A DNA stretch of 64,000 bases from an uncultured Eubacteriales bacterium. Its GTDB lineage: Bacteria; Bacillota; Clostridia; Oscillospirales; Acutalibacteraceae. Position numbers and translations under genes: made by a program. The notes under the pieces are model-generated. The model saw only the letters and a program-made list of their open reading frames with translations. It made no database searches and was not told the DNA's origin. Of the stretch, positions 15,181 through 23,170 are shown piece after piece. Numbering within the stretch: the stretch's first letter is position 1; every line of letters starts with the position of its first letter. The stretch lies in assembly GCA_934436505.1 (NCBI GenBank), contig CAKSAP010000004.1:1-64000 (forward strand), in the 5' to 3' direction.

Positions 15181-15639
15181 TTATTTATTTTTTTTATTTT
15201 TGAATACGATAAGCTTTGAAAATACGTAGTTCAAAACCACAACCACGACCGATACAATTACCTTTGCAAGTGCACCGTCAACGCCGAAAATCCTTTGATT
15301 TAAGCCGATTTTGACAAGCAACGGAACTCCGAATATCTCAATAACCCCGGTAACTGCTCTCGCCGCCACAAAGGAAATGAATTCTTTTATGCATATATTC
15401 ATTTCAAAGCTTTTACTTTCAAAAACCCATATTTTATTCGTAATGAATGCAAAAATGACGCCTGCGACCCAAGCGACCGCATTGCTGACGGTTATTTTTA
15501 CACCCTCCTGTATGCTGTCGGGCAGAGCGAAAACCAAAGCGGTATATACAGCCCAGTTTACTAAAGTCGTAAGCACACCGAAAATAAAATAGGTTATAAG
15601 CTCCTTATATTTAATTATAAGCTTCTTGATTTTATTCAT
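15181..15639 (-). CDS. GtrA-like membrane protein
   Basis: Small integral membrane protein of 152 residues with four predicted transmembrane helices. The family pattern is seen in the first helix (YFIFGVLTTLVNWAVY), the NAVAWVAGVIFAFITNKIWVF block and the final NYVFSKLIVFKNKK. Members are thought to move lipid-linked sugars or to assist cell-surface glycosylation, but the activity is poorly defined. It lies 15 bp downstream of an HD-domain gene in the same operon; no glycosyltransferase is next to it in this window. Confidence 0.85.
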   Translation of the reverse strand: MNKIKKLIIKYKELITYFIFGVLTTLVNWAVYTALVFALPDSIQEGVKITVSNAVAWVAGVIFAFITNKIWVFESKSFEMNICIKEFISFVAARAVTGVIEIFGVPLLVKIGLNQRIFGVDGALAKVIVSVVVVVLNYVFSKLIVFKNKKNK

Positions 15640-15654
15640 AAAATAATATTTCCT

Positions 15655-16194
15655 TTATTTTGTAAGCTCTGTGAACAGCTCTAAAAATTCACGCTTTGTT
15701 TCGTCAATCGGCTTTATGCTGTTTTTCAAATCCACACTGACAGGCGTTGCTTCGACATTTATTTCCTCGCCGTTAAAAAGCATAAACTCATAGTAAAGCA
15801 TCGAGTCGTCAATGCCTCTTGCAAGCCTTATTTCTTCGTCTGTGAGCTCTCCGATATATTTTGAAAAAATAATTTTCTGATATTTTCTTTCGATTTCAGA
15901 AAAATACGGAATTTGCTGCTTCAACGGCCTTGTCATATCGCCGATATATGCCTCTGCACTGTCGTGAAGCAAGCATAAAAGCTGAACCTTTTTACTGTAT
16001 CCCCTGCTTCCTGCCTCCAAAGCGCAGTTTATGCTGTGCCTTGCAACAGAAAAGAAGGTGTCAAAATGACCGTTAGCTCTCGTGAGCATAGAAAGAGCGT
16101 GCGCAATGTCAATAATGTCAATGCTCTCCTCGGTCGGCTCTGTCGGGTTAAGCCTTATGTGGCTTATTGTCGTTATATAATTTTTATTAACCAT
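15655..16194 (-). CDS. HD-domain phosphohydrolase (YfbR-like)
   Basis: Metal-dependent phosphohydrolase of 179 residues. The HD signature is visible as VARHSINCA near residue 50 and LLCLLHDSAEAYIGDM near residue 73, followed by RPLK. It resembles the YfbR/5'-deoxynucleotidase group acting on nucleotides; the true substrate is not known. It is the first gene of a two-gene operon with GtrA, divergent from a radical SAM gene, with a TTGAAA-17-TATGAT promoter. Confidence 0.82.
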   Translation of the reverse strand: MVNKNYITTISHIRLNPTEPTEESIDIIDIAHALSMLTRANGHFDTFFSVARHSINCALEAGSRGYSKKVQLLCLLHDSAEAYIGDMTRPLKQQIPYFSEIERKYQKIIFSKYIGELTDEEIRLARGIDDSMLYYEFMLFNGEEINVEATPVSVDLKNSIKPIDETKREFLELFTELTK

Positions 16195-16223
16195 AATAGC
16201 TCCTGAAAATGTATGTTATTATT

Positions 16224-16252
16224 ATCATACCATTTCCTCCGCCTCTTTTCAA
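16224..16252 (-). promoter_or_regulatory. Promoter of HD-gtrA operon
   Basis: TTGAAA (16247-16252), 17 bp, TATGAT (16224-16229) on the minus strand. Its -35 box occupies the same bases as the -35 of the divergent plus-strand promoter. Confidence 0.68.
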
Positions 16253-16274
16253 GTTAGCAAAAGAAGTGTATAAT
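16246..16274 (+). promoter_or_regulatory. Promoter of radical SAM gene
   Basis: TTTTCA (16246-16251), 17 bp, TATAAT (16269-16274). It overlaps the -35 of the opposing promoter, so the two should compete for polymerase. Confidence 0.6.
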
Positions 16275-16291
16275 AGCAGCGAGGTGATTTA

Positions 16292-17188
16292 ATGGGCGAA
16301 TACTACCGCACCTTTAACGACGAGATGTCGGAAATGTTTTCACAAAAGGTTTATAAGCTCTCGCTTGACGGCGGTATGACCTGCCCGAACAGAGACGGCA
16401 GCATCGGCACGGGCGGCTGTATATTCTGCTCTGCCGGCGGAAGCGGAGATTTTTCGCAAAAGCGATGTGAAAGCATTGACCTGCAAATCGAAAAAGCTAA
16501 AAATCAAGTTTCAAAAAAATACAAGGGCGACAAATATATCGCTTATTTTCAAAGCTACACCAACACGTATGCGTGTGTAGAATACCTTGAAAGCATTTTT
16601 TATCCCGCAATCAACAATCCGTGTATCGTTGCCCTGTCAATCGGCACACGCCCCGACTGTCTCGGGAAGGACGTGCTCAATTTGCTCAAAAAGCTGAATG
16701 ATATAAAGCCCGTATATATCGAGCTGGGGCTTCAGACCTCAAACGAGCAGACGGCAAAGCTGATAAACAGAGGCTACACGCTTGATGTTTTCGACAAGGC
16801 GATGTCAGACCTTCGAGAAATCGGCGTTAAAACGGTCGTGCATATAATTTTAGGCTTGCCGCACGAGACAAAGCAGGATATGGCTTCTTCCGTAAGCTAT
16901 GCCGTAAAAAGCGGCGCCGACGGAATAAAGCTTCAATTATTGCACGTACTCAAAGGCACCAAGCTTGAAAAAATGTATCTGAATAAAGAATTTGAAACAT
17001 TCGGCTTTGACGACTATATAAACACGGTTTGCGATATGATAAGCCTTGTGCCTAAAAACGTTACAATTCACAGAGTAACGGGCGACGCACCGAAAAAACT
17101 GCTTGTCGCTCCGCTGTGGTCGGCGGACAAAAAACGGGTCCTCAACGCAATAAACAGAGAACTGAAAAAGCGAAAAGAAAGCACATAA
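16292..17188 (+). CDS. TIGR01212-type radical SAM protein
   Basis: Radical S-adenosylmethionine enzyme of 298 residues. The Fe-S cluster cysteines are C31, C43 and C46 (CPNRDGSIGTGGCIFC), a spacing typical of the YtqA/TIGR01212 group rather than the common CxxxCxxC. An ELGLQTSNEQTAKLINRG block and an HIILGLPHET block follow, as in Elp3-like radical SAM proteins. The substrate is not established. GAGGTG precedes the ATG. It is monocistronic. Confidence 0.88.
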   Translation: MGEYYRTFNDEMSEMFSQKVYKLSLDGGMTCPNRDGSIGTGGCIFCSAGGSGDFSQKRCESIDLQIEKAKNQVSKKYKGDKYIAYFQSYTNTYACVEYLESIFYPAINNPCIVALSIGTRPDCLGKDVLNLLKKLNDIKPVYIELGLQTSNEQTAKLINRGYTLDVFDKAMSDLREIGVKTVVHIILGLPHETKQDMASSVSYAVKSGADGIKLQLLHVLKGTKLEKMYLNKEFETFGFDDYINTVCDMISLVPKNVTIHRVTGDAPKKLLVAPLWSADKKRVLNAINRELKKRKEST

Positions 17189-17193
17189 AAAGA

Positions 17194-17221
17194 GACGGAA
17201 ACCTGATTTAAGGCTTCCGTC
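17194..17221. terminator. Bidirectional terminator
   Basis: Stem GACGGAA / TTCCGTC followed by ATTTTTATT, between the convergent radical SAM and G5/3D-domain genes. Confidence 0.75.
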
Positions 17222-17228
17222 ATTTTTA

Positions 17229-18488
17229 TTAAAGAACGTAAATTATAACGTCTCTTGCTCCCCACTGTCTGCACTGTGCGGTTGTGTTCATAAACAAATC
17301 AACCGTGAATTTGCCCTTCTTGACAAATCCGCCTGTATCTGCCGCTATGCAATAGCCGTAAACTATGCCGTCGGTTGATACGATATACAATTCTGTGCCG
17401 TACGGGAACTGATTGGGGTCAACCGCAATGTATCCCGGCTTTACCGTTCTGCCGCTTGCGGTTTTAGCGCCTGCCGAAGCAGAATAAGCCGCAGCCTTGC
17501 CCGTTACAACTCTCTTATATGAAGTCGGTACTCCGTTTTCAAGAGTAAGGCTTGAGGGAGGAGTAAGCTCCGAGATAGGTGTTCCGCCGTTTTTAAGAGC
17601 AGCTACGGTAACCGCAGGCTTCTCCTTTGTGCCGACCGTCTTTATCTGCGGTACAGCTTCCTTTGTTACGGTTTCGCTGACAACGCTTGAAGAAGCGAGC
17701 TGACCGTCAACAATTTTGTCCGAATAAACAACTGTCTTTGAACCGTTTACGCCCTTTTGCGTTACCTTTGAATTTCCGAGATAAAGCTCATCTGACTTTA
17801 CGGTCTGAGTTGTGTATTTGATTGCTTCCTGAGCAGTTCTCTCAACATACTCTACACGGTAAACGGTAATCTGTATTCCGTCATAAAGCTCTGTTTCCAA
17901 GGACGGCGACACTTCATCATTTTCTCCGAGTGTAACGCCTGCCTTAGCAACCGCATCAGAAACCGTTCCGTCGCCTGTTTTCAATTCGGTCGTTGCTCCG
18001 TCTGCCGTAAGCGCAACATTATACGCAGTCTGAAGCTTAACATTCATTGAATTTTGAAGCACAGTCTTTTCGGGGAGATTTACAAGAACATCCTCGCTGA
18101 GCACAACACCCTTAGCCGAAAGAAAATCCGCAACAGTACCTGCAAATTTTTCGTTTGTAGTATTTCCCTGAAGATCCGTAAAAGTAATATCCGCCGCACG
18201 GTAGAGAACAATTACGCTGTCCTGTCCTGCCGTAAAGCCGTCAAGGTTTAAGACGTCATCATTTGTGGTAACAATTCCTGCCTGATCGACAATAGCCTGC
18301 GGATTTGATTTGAAAGTCGAAACTCTTGTAATTTCCGAGCCGTCATAAATGTCAACATTGTATGTGCTCGGGGAGGCAGCAAATGCGGTACCTGCACACA
18401 TAATCGCAAGTACAATTATAAGTGCCGTCACTCTCGAAAGAGTTGCACGGGTTGCGTTTGCATAGCCTTTTAATTCTATAATCATCAT
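17229..18488 (-). CDS. YabE-like cell-wall protein with DUF348, G5 and 3D domains
   Basis: Secreted protein of 419 residues. A hydrophobic signal or anchor segment (about residues 18-38, ending AFAASP) is followed by DUF348 repeats (about 43-215), a G5 domain (about 217-295, starting RVEYVERTAQEAI) and a C-terminal 3D domain (about 330-419). The 3D domain contains TASGRTVKPGYIAVDP, the pair of aspartates in AADTGGFVKKGKFTVDLFM, and WGARDVIIYVL. The 3D fold resembles the MltA lytic-transglycosylase core, so a peptidoglycan-remodelling role like YabE/YocH is likely. It is expressed from its own promoter with a leader of about 145 nt. Confidence 0.88.
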   Translation of the reverse strand: MMIIELKGYANATRATLSRVTALIIVLAIMCAGTAFAASPSTYNVDIYDGSEITRVSTFKSNPQAIVDQAGIVTTNDDVLNLDGFTAGQDSVIVLYRAADITFTDLQGNTTNEKFAGTVADFLSAKGVVLSEDVLVNLPEKTVLQNSMNVKLQTAYNVALTADGATTELKTGDGTVSDAVAKAGVTLGENDEVSPSLETELYDGIQITVYRVEYVERTAQEAIKYTTQTVKSDELYLGNSKVTQKGVNGSKTVVYSDKIVDGQLASSSVVSETVTKEAVPQIKTVGTKEKPAVTVAALKNGGTPISELTPPSSLTLENGVPTSYKRVVTGKAAAYSASAGAKTASGRTVKPGYIAVDPNQFPYGTELYIVSTDGIVYGYCIAADTGGFVKKGKFTVDLFMNTTAQCRQWGARDVIIYVL

Positions 18489-18571
18489 TTTGCTCCTTTA
18501 ACTCATACCTCTTCGTTTTGAAATTTGCCTGAAGAAGCTGTTGGACGTCTCCGTAAATTTCCGTAAATTTC

Positions 18572-18583
18572 AGCCTGTCGGCT
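18572..18583 (-). promoter_or_regulatory. Short hairpin in the G5/3D gene leader
   Basis: AGCC-GACA-GGCT stem in the 5' leader; two tandem copies of a TTTACGGAAA-like sequence follow it. I checked by eye for the c-di-AMP (ydaO) riboswitch often found ahead of such genes and do not see its GGGGA core. Confidence 0.3.
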
Positions 18584-18640
18584 AAGAGAAAGAAACGAAT
18601 TTTTTGACGCCTCTGTTATTCTCGCGTTTTGACTTTTGCC

Positions 18641-18669
18641 ATTATATTTACTCATTTGTGAATTGTCAA
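18641..18669 (-). promoter_or_regulatory. Consensus promoter of G5/3D gene
   Basis: TTGACA (18664-18669), 17 bp, TATAAT (18641-18646) on the minus strand, a perfect sigma-A match. Confidence 0.85.
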
Positions 18670-18688
18670 ATTTTTTGAAATAAGTTTT

Positions 18689-18705
18689 TTGTGCAAGTTG
18701 CACAA
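18689..18705. promoter_or_regulatory. Perfect palindrome upstream of the -35 box
   Basis: TTGTGCAACTTGCACAA, 8-bp arms around one base, centred about 30 bp upstream of the -35 of the G5/3D promoter. The position suits an activator site; the binding protein is unknown. Confidence 0.4.
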
Positions 18706-19101
18706 CGCCAAATGTCAAAATATGTCAAATCGTGGTTTTTAAGCTTGAAAGATTTTATCCCGCTAAAGCGTTTTCGGTGAATATTTGTGTAATTGTTAAA
18801 AAATTATGCTTTGTGGCGAACGCACCCCCGTTTTTTGCTTAAAATCGCTCTCAAAGCACCTACTTTTTGCCAAATATTCTATATATAGTATATTAAACTG
18901 TGGTGATTTAATTCATTTTAAGGGGATATTTTTGAAAAATATGGCTGTTTTTTCATTCAATCCACCTCTGAGGGTATAAAATTACCTAAAAATTGACATA
19001 TTTTATGGGAATTTACATTTTTCTTTAATTTTAATAGAATTACTATTATATTTATGATAAAATAATCAAGTATAAAAACACGGTCATAAGAGGTTAAAAG
19101 T
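18706..19101. other. Non-coding gap with hairpins
   Basis: Nearly 400 bp without a credible gene. It contains a palindrome of AT tracts at 18926-18942, a minus-strand hairpin with T run near 18795-18860 (possible small RNA), and AT-rich boxes that may serve the plus-strand rluA-type gene (TTGACA at 18993 without a good -10). Confidence 0.4.
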
Positions 19102-20070
19102 ATGAAAAGCTTTACGATAAAAAGCAATGATTCAGAGCAAAGGCTCGACAAATTTATTAAAAAAAGCGTTCCGAATTTGCCGCAATCCTTGATGTATAAA
19201 TACATTCGCACAAAGCGTATAAAGGTAAACTCGAAGCGTGCGGAAATCTCTACAAGACTTCACGTCGGAGATACAGTCGATATGTATATCAACGACGAAT
19301 TTTTTGCCCCGAGTGAGAAGCACTATGACTTTATGAAAGCGTCGAAAAGCCTTGACATTATATATGAGGACGAAAACATACTTTTGTTAAATAAGAAGCA
19401 GGGCGTCCTCTGCCATCCTGACGACAGAGAGTACATTGACACGCTCATCGGCAGGGTAAAACGCTATTTATATGAAAAGGGCGAATACGATCCCGATACG
19501 GAAAATTCATTTGTGCCGTCGCTTGTCAACAGAATAGACAGAAACACGGGCGGAATTGTAATTGCGGCAAAAAATGCGGAGAGCCTTCGCATACTCAACG
19601 AAAAAATGAAGCTTCGTGAACTGCACAAATATTATCTTTGCGTTACCGTGGGCACTCCGAAAGAAAAAAGCGCAATCCTCGGCGGTTATCTTGTAAAGGA
19701 CGAGAAAAGCAACACTGTTACGGTGTCTAAAAAAGCCTCCGAAGGGGCAAAGAGCATTAAAACAAAATACAGAGTGCTTGAGAGCATCGACGGCTTGAGC
19801 CTTGTGGAAATTGAGCTTCTCACAGGCAGAACTCATCAGATAAGAGCGCATATGGCGTCAATCGGCTGTCCGCTTTTGGGCGACGGCAAATACGGCAGAA
19901 ACCGTGACAATAAAAAATTCGGCGGATACAAAAAGCAGATGCTTTATTCCTACAAATTGAAATTTGACTTTACAACAGACGCAGGCAAGCTCGCCTACCT
20001 CGACCAAAAGGAATTTGAGGTTCAGGATGTATGGTTCAAAGAGGAATTTTACGCAGGAAATTTAGTGTAA
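19102..20070 (+). CDS. RluA-family pseudouridine synthase
   Basis: Converts uridine to pseudouridine in rRNA or tRNA. It is 322 residues. An N-terminal S4 RNA-binding domain (about 11-75: RLDKFIKKSVPNLPQSLMYK ... GDTVDM) is followed by the catalytic domain, with the catalytic aspartate in NRIDRNTGGIVIAAK (near residue 145) and RTHQIRAHMASIGCPLLGDGKYG near residue 255. The architecture fits RluC/RluD-type enzymes; which position is modified cannot be told. The ribosome binding site is AGAGGTT. Confidence 0.92.
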   Translation: MKSFTIKSNDSEQRLDKFIKKSVPNLPQSLMYKYIRTKRIKVNSKRAEISTRLHVGDTVDMYINDEFFAPSEKHYDFMKASKSLDIIYEDENILLLNKKQGVLCHPDDREYIDTLIGRVKRYLYEKGEYDPDTENSFVPSLVNRIDRNTGGIVIAAKNAESLRILNEKMKLRELHKYYLCVTVGTPKEKSAILGGYLVKDEKSNTVTVSKKASEGAKSIKTKYRVLESIDGLSLVEIELLTGRTHQIRAHMASIGCPLLGDGKYGRNRDNKKFGGYKKQMLYSYKLKFDFTTDAGKLAYLDQKEFEVQDVWFKEEFYAGNLV

Positions 20071-20126
20071 TTTTCTATACTATTATATATAGGTAATTTT
20101 CAAGCGGTTTTTAATCGGATAATTTT

Positions 20127-20159
20127 AGCACATAATTGCAATATTCGCTTTTATGTGCT
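20127..20159 (+). terminator. Possible weak terminator or leader hairpin before YifB
   Basis: Stem AGCACATAA / TTATGTGCT with a 15-nt loop and ATCATTCTTTTA downstream, lying between the rluA-type gene and yifB. Confidence 0.4.
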
Positions 20160-20194
20160 ATCATTCTTTTAGTTTAATTTTTTGGGGTGAAATA

Positions 20195-21724
20195 ATGTTT
20201 TCAAGAGTTGCAAGCGTCGGACTTTTCGGATTGGAATCATATCTTGTTGAGGTTGAGGCAAATCTCAGCGCAGGACTTCCGAGGTTTGACATTGTCGGAC
20301 TTCCCGACACCGCAGTCAGCGAATCACGAGAAAGAGTAAGGGCGGCAGTTCACAATAACGAATATGACTTTCCCGTATCAAGAATTACCATTAACTTAGC
20401 ACCTGCCGACAAGAAAAAAGAAGGCCCTGTTTATGACCTTCCGATACTTGTTGCAATTCTCAAATCGACAGGTCAATTAAGAGCCAATACAGATAACTGC
20501 GCTTTTGTCGGCGAGCTTTCGCTAAACGGCGAGGTGCAGAAGATAAACGGCGTTTTGCCTATGGTTATCAGGGCACAGCGTGAAAAGGTAGAAAATATTT
20601 TCGTTCCGTACAACAACAGGCACGAGGGCGCAGTTGTAAAGGGCATAAACGTTTATCCCGTCAAAAATGTTCGTGAGCTTCTCGACCATCTAAACGGAAT
20701 TAAGCTTATTGAGCCTGTGTCCGAGGACGATTATCAAGAGCTCGGCGTGGCACTTGACCTTCCCGACTTTGCGGACGTCAAGGGTCAGTATCAGCCGAAA
20801 AGAGCTTTGGAGGTTGCGGCGGCAGGCGGACACAATATAATGATGATAGGCCCTCCCGGCTCGGGTAAAAGTATGCTCGCCAAGAGAATACCGTCGATTT
20901 TGCCCGATATGACCTTTGAGGAATCGCTTGAAACAACAAACATTTACTCCGTTTCGGGAAAGCTCCCCGGTGGAGTTTCACTTGTAAAAGCAAGACCGTT
21001 TCGCTCTCCGCACCACACAATTTCCCCTGCCGGACTTTCGGGCGGCGGCACAGTACCGAGACCGGGCGAAATCTCGCTTGCACACAACGGAGTGCTTTTC
21101 CTTGATGAATTGCCCGAGTTTTCACGCAGCTCTATGGAAATCCTCCGCCAACCGATAGAGGACGGAAAAATAACAATCGCAAGAGTTGCGGCGACATATT
21201 CTTACCCCTGCTCCGTGATGCTTGTTTGCGCAATGAACCCCTGCCCGTGCGGAAATTTCGGACATCCGACAAAGCCCTGCACCTGTGCTAAGGGCGCACC
21301 TGCAAGATATTTGTCAAAGGTCAGCGGTCCTTTGCTTGACCGACTTGATATACATATTGAAGTACCTGCCGTAGAGTATGACGAGCTGTCCTCGAATGAA
21401 AAGGCGGAGTGCTCGGCAGATATTAAAAAGAGAGTTGACGCCGCAAGGAAAATTCAGCAGGAGCGACTTCGTGGCTCGCATATTTCCTGCAACGCAAAGA
21501 TGACCTCGGCAATGACAAGGGAGTTCTGTCAAATCACAGATGACGCCGCAAAGCTGCTTAAAGCCTCTTTTGAACAGCTCGGACTTTCGGCAAGAGCATA
21601 TGACAAAATTTTAAGAGTGGCAAGAACTATTGCCGACCTCGACAATTCGGAAATTATAAATTCCGACCACATTCTTGAGGCGGTACAGTACAGAAGTCTT
21701 GACAGAAAATTCTGGAAAAACTAA
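20195..21724 (+). CDS. YifB/ComM-family Mg-chelatase-like AAA+ ATPase
   Basis: A 509-residue ATPase. The N-terminal ChlI-like domain (about 1-165, with FDIVGLPDTAVSESRERVRAA) precedes the AAA+ core: Walker A GPPGSGKSMLAKRIPSI near residue 220, FLDELPEFSRSSMEILRQP as Walker B and sensor, and CAMNPCPCGNFGHPTKPC with a cysteine cluster. A C-terminal Mg_chelatase_C domain follows (DAAKLLKASFEQLGLSARAYDKILRVARTIADL). ComM helps integrate heterologous DNA during transformation in Gammaproteobacteria; in Firmicutes the role is less clear. The start is ATG 20195, preceded by GGGGTGA; the longer upstream frame has no ribosome binding site. Confidence 0.92.
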   Translation: MFSRVASVGLFGLESYLVEVEANLSAGLPRFDIVGLPDTAVSESRERVRAAVHNNEYDFPVSRITINLAPADKKKEGPVYDLPILVAILKSTGQLRANTDNCAFVGELSLNGEVQKINGVLPMVIRAQREKVENIFVPYNNRHEGAVVKGINVYPVKNVRELLDHLNGIKLIEPVSEDDYQELGVALDLPDFADVKGQYQPKRALEVAAAGGHNIMMIGPPGSGKSMLAKRIPSILPDMTFEESLETTNIYSVSGKLPGGVSLVKARPFRSPHHTISPAGLSGGGTVPRPGEISLAHNGVLFLDELPEFSRSSMEILRQPIEDGKITIARVAATYSYPCSVMLVCAMNPCPCGNFGHPTKPCTCAKGAPARYLSKVSGPLLDRLDIHIEVPAVEYDELSSNEKAECSADIKKRVDAARKIQQERLRGSHISCNAKMTSAMTREFCQITDDAAKLLKASFEQLGLSARAYDKILRVARTIADLDNSEIINSDHILEAVQYRSLDRKFWKN

Positions 21725-21748
21725 AAAATATATATCCGAATAAGAGAA

Positions 21749-21782
21749 AACAGCTGTAAAGGTTAATTCCTTTACAGCTGTT
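21749..21782. terminator. Bidirectional terminator between yifB and rsiV
   Basis: Perfect 14-bp stem AACAGCTGTAAAGG / CCTTTACAGCTGTT with a 6-nt loop; GCTTTTAT on the plus side, TTTTCTC on the minus side. Confidence 0.88.
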
Positions 21783-21795
21783 GCTTTTATGCCGT

Positions 21796-22686
21796 TTAGC
21801 CCTTGATATTCTTATATTCGGGCTTTATAACCTTGTCGGTTACGCTATTGCCGATTGTAAATTCGGGAGTTCCCATTGAGCCGGGTGCAACCTCGTACTT
21901 ATCAAAGACGATAACAAGCTCGCCTTTTTTATTCCAATAGAAATTGCAATCCGCTTCGAGCTTTTCAAAGTTCTGACCGAAGTCCTCGCTGTCCACCCAA
22001 TAAACCGCATCCGAGTCCTTTTTCATTCTTTGCTTCATCTGACGCTTTATTTCAGCTTCAACGGTGCTGTAAAACTCATCATTCGCCGCTATATCGCTGA
22101 GCTTCACGATTTCGCCCTTTGTCTTGTCAATATGATAATATTTATAATAAGTGTTGCTGCTTCCTGCCGTCTCATGAACGGTGATTTTAAGAGTAAACCA
22201 TTTATCGGTATTTGTTACAACGTCGTAATCGACATAAATTGCGCCGTATCCCTCGTTGCCTGCCGCCTTACGCTCCTCATCAAATTTGTCTGCAAGGATT
22301 TTTGTAAGCTCCTCGACATCCTTATTTATATAGTCTGCCGCACCGCTTTCGTCCTCAATTCTCGGAACGTTTATTTCCATTTCGTGATTATTGTCGGAAT
22401 AAAAATAATTTCTGATTGTAACAACCTTGACTATCCTGCCGATAACAGGCACGTCGGCAAGCGATTTTGCGTAAGCCTTGCTGAAATTCGGCATAAGCAC
22501 CAAGAAAAAGAATACCACGCAAGCCGCTGTGGAAAGGATTTTCGGGAAAATCTTGATTTTACTTGCCGATTTATTCGTTTCGGGCAAAGAAGCAAGTGCA
22601 TTTTCAACCGCCTTACTCACGTTTTCGGGTACTTCAACGCTTTCTTTCTTTGCTTTTTCTTTTATATAATCGTCAAATTTATTCAT
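21796..22686 (-). CDS. rsiV: RsiV-like anti-sigma factor (DUF3298)
   Basis: Membrane anti-sigma factor of 296 residues. A cytoplasmic N-terminal sigma-binding segment (about 1-48) precedes one transmembrane helix (about 49-68, TAACVVFFFLVLMPN). The extracytoplasmic part ends in a DUF3298 domain (about 195-285, with LVIVFDKYEVAPGSMGTPEFTI). In Bacillus and Clostridioides RsiV binds lysozyme and is then cleaved by signal peptidase and RasP, freeing SigV. The gene overlaps sigV by 8 bp and is the last of a four-gene operon with O-acetylation-type enzymes. Confidence 0.88.
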   Translation of the reverse strand: MNKFDDYIKEKAKKESVEVPENVSKAVENALASLPETNKSASKIKIFPKILSTAACVVFFFLVLMPNFSKAYAKSLADVPVIGRIVKVVTIRNYFYSDNNHEMEINVPRIEDESGAADYINKDVEELTKILADKFDEERKAAGNEGYGAIYVDYDVVTNTDKWFTLKITVHETAGSSNTYYKYYHIDKTKGEIVKLSDIAANDEFYSTVEAEIKRQMKQRMKKDSDAVYWVDSEDFGQNFEKLEADCNFYWNKKGELVIVFDKYEVAPGSMGTPEFTIGNSVTDKVIKPEYKNIKG

Positions 22687-23170
22687 TCTTGAAATCCTCC
22701 TTTAAGAGTTCTCTGAGCATTTTTCTTGCACGGGAGAGCTGTTGTTTAACCGCAATAGCCGTAGAATTTGTAACCTCGGCAATTTGACCTGTCGAAAGAT
22801 TTTCATAATAATACAGCACAACAACCGTTCTGTACGGCTGCTTTAAGCTCTCTACCGCAGAGCGCAGAGCAATAGAGGTGTCGTCCTTTACGGGTACTGC
22901 TTGCGAAGCTTCGACCTCTTGTATGGGAATTACCTTAGAGTCTTTACGGATAAGCTCGACCGCCGTGTTATGCACAATTCGTAAAATCCACGGCTTAAAC
23001 GATTTGACGCTTTTAAGCGTATCCAAATTCTTATATGCCCTGTATATTGACTCGCTGAGCACCTCTGCGGCGTCGGCGTCATTTTTCACAACAGAAAACG
23101 CAAGGGAATACATAGCTTTTTCATTTTCCGTTATTTTCTCACAAAAGGCGTCTTTGTCAATCAAGCTCAC
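22679..23170 (-). CDS. sigV: ECF sigma factor, SigV-like
   Basis: Extracytoplasmic-function sigma factor of about 161-163 residues. Region 2 (about 10-80) includes DADAAEVLSESIYRAYKN and the SFKPWILRIVHNTAVELIRK melting region. Region 4 (about 105-155) includes LYYYENLSTGQIAEVTNSTAIAVKQQLSRARKML. The start may be GTG 23170 or TTG 23164; the GGGGGAG site is better spaced for the latter (7 nt). It overlaps the SGNH gene upstream and the rsiV gene downstream, so all are coupled. It probably transcribes its own operon from an ECF-type promoter at 25388-25414. Confidence 0.9.
   Translation of the reverse strand: MSLIDKDAFCEKITENEKAMYSLAFSVVKNDADAAEVLSESIYRAYKNLDTLKSVKSFKPWILRIVHNTAVELIRKDSKVIPIQEVEASQAVPVKDDTSIALRSAVESLKQPYRTVVVLYYYENLSTGQIAEVTNSTAIAVKQQLSRARKMLRELLKEDFKNE

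Noticed and set aside
18489..18640. c-di-AMP (ydaO) riboswitch before the G5/3D gene
   Set aside because: Expected for this gene family, but the conserved GGGGA core and CCGAAT-type motifs are not present in the leader.
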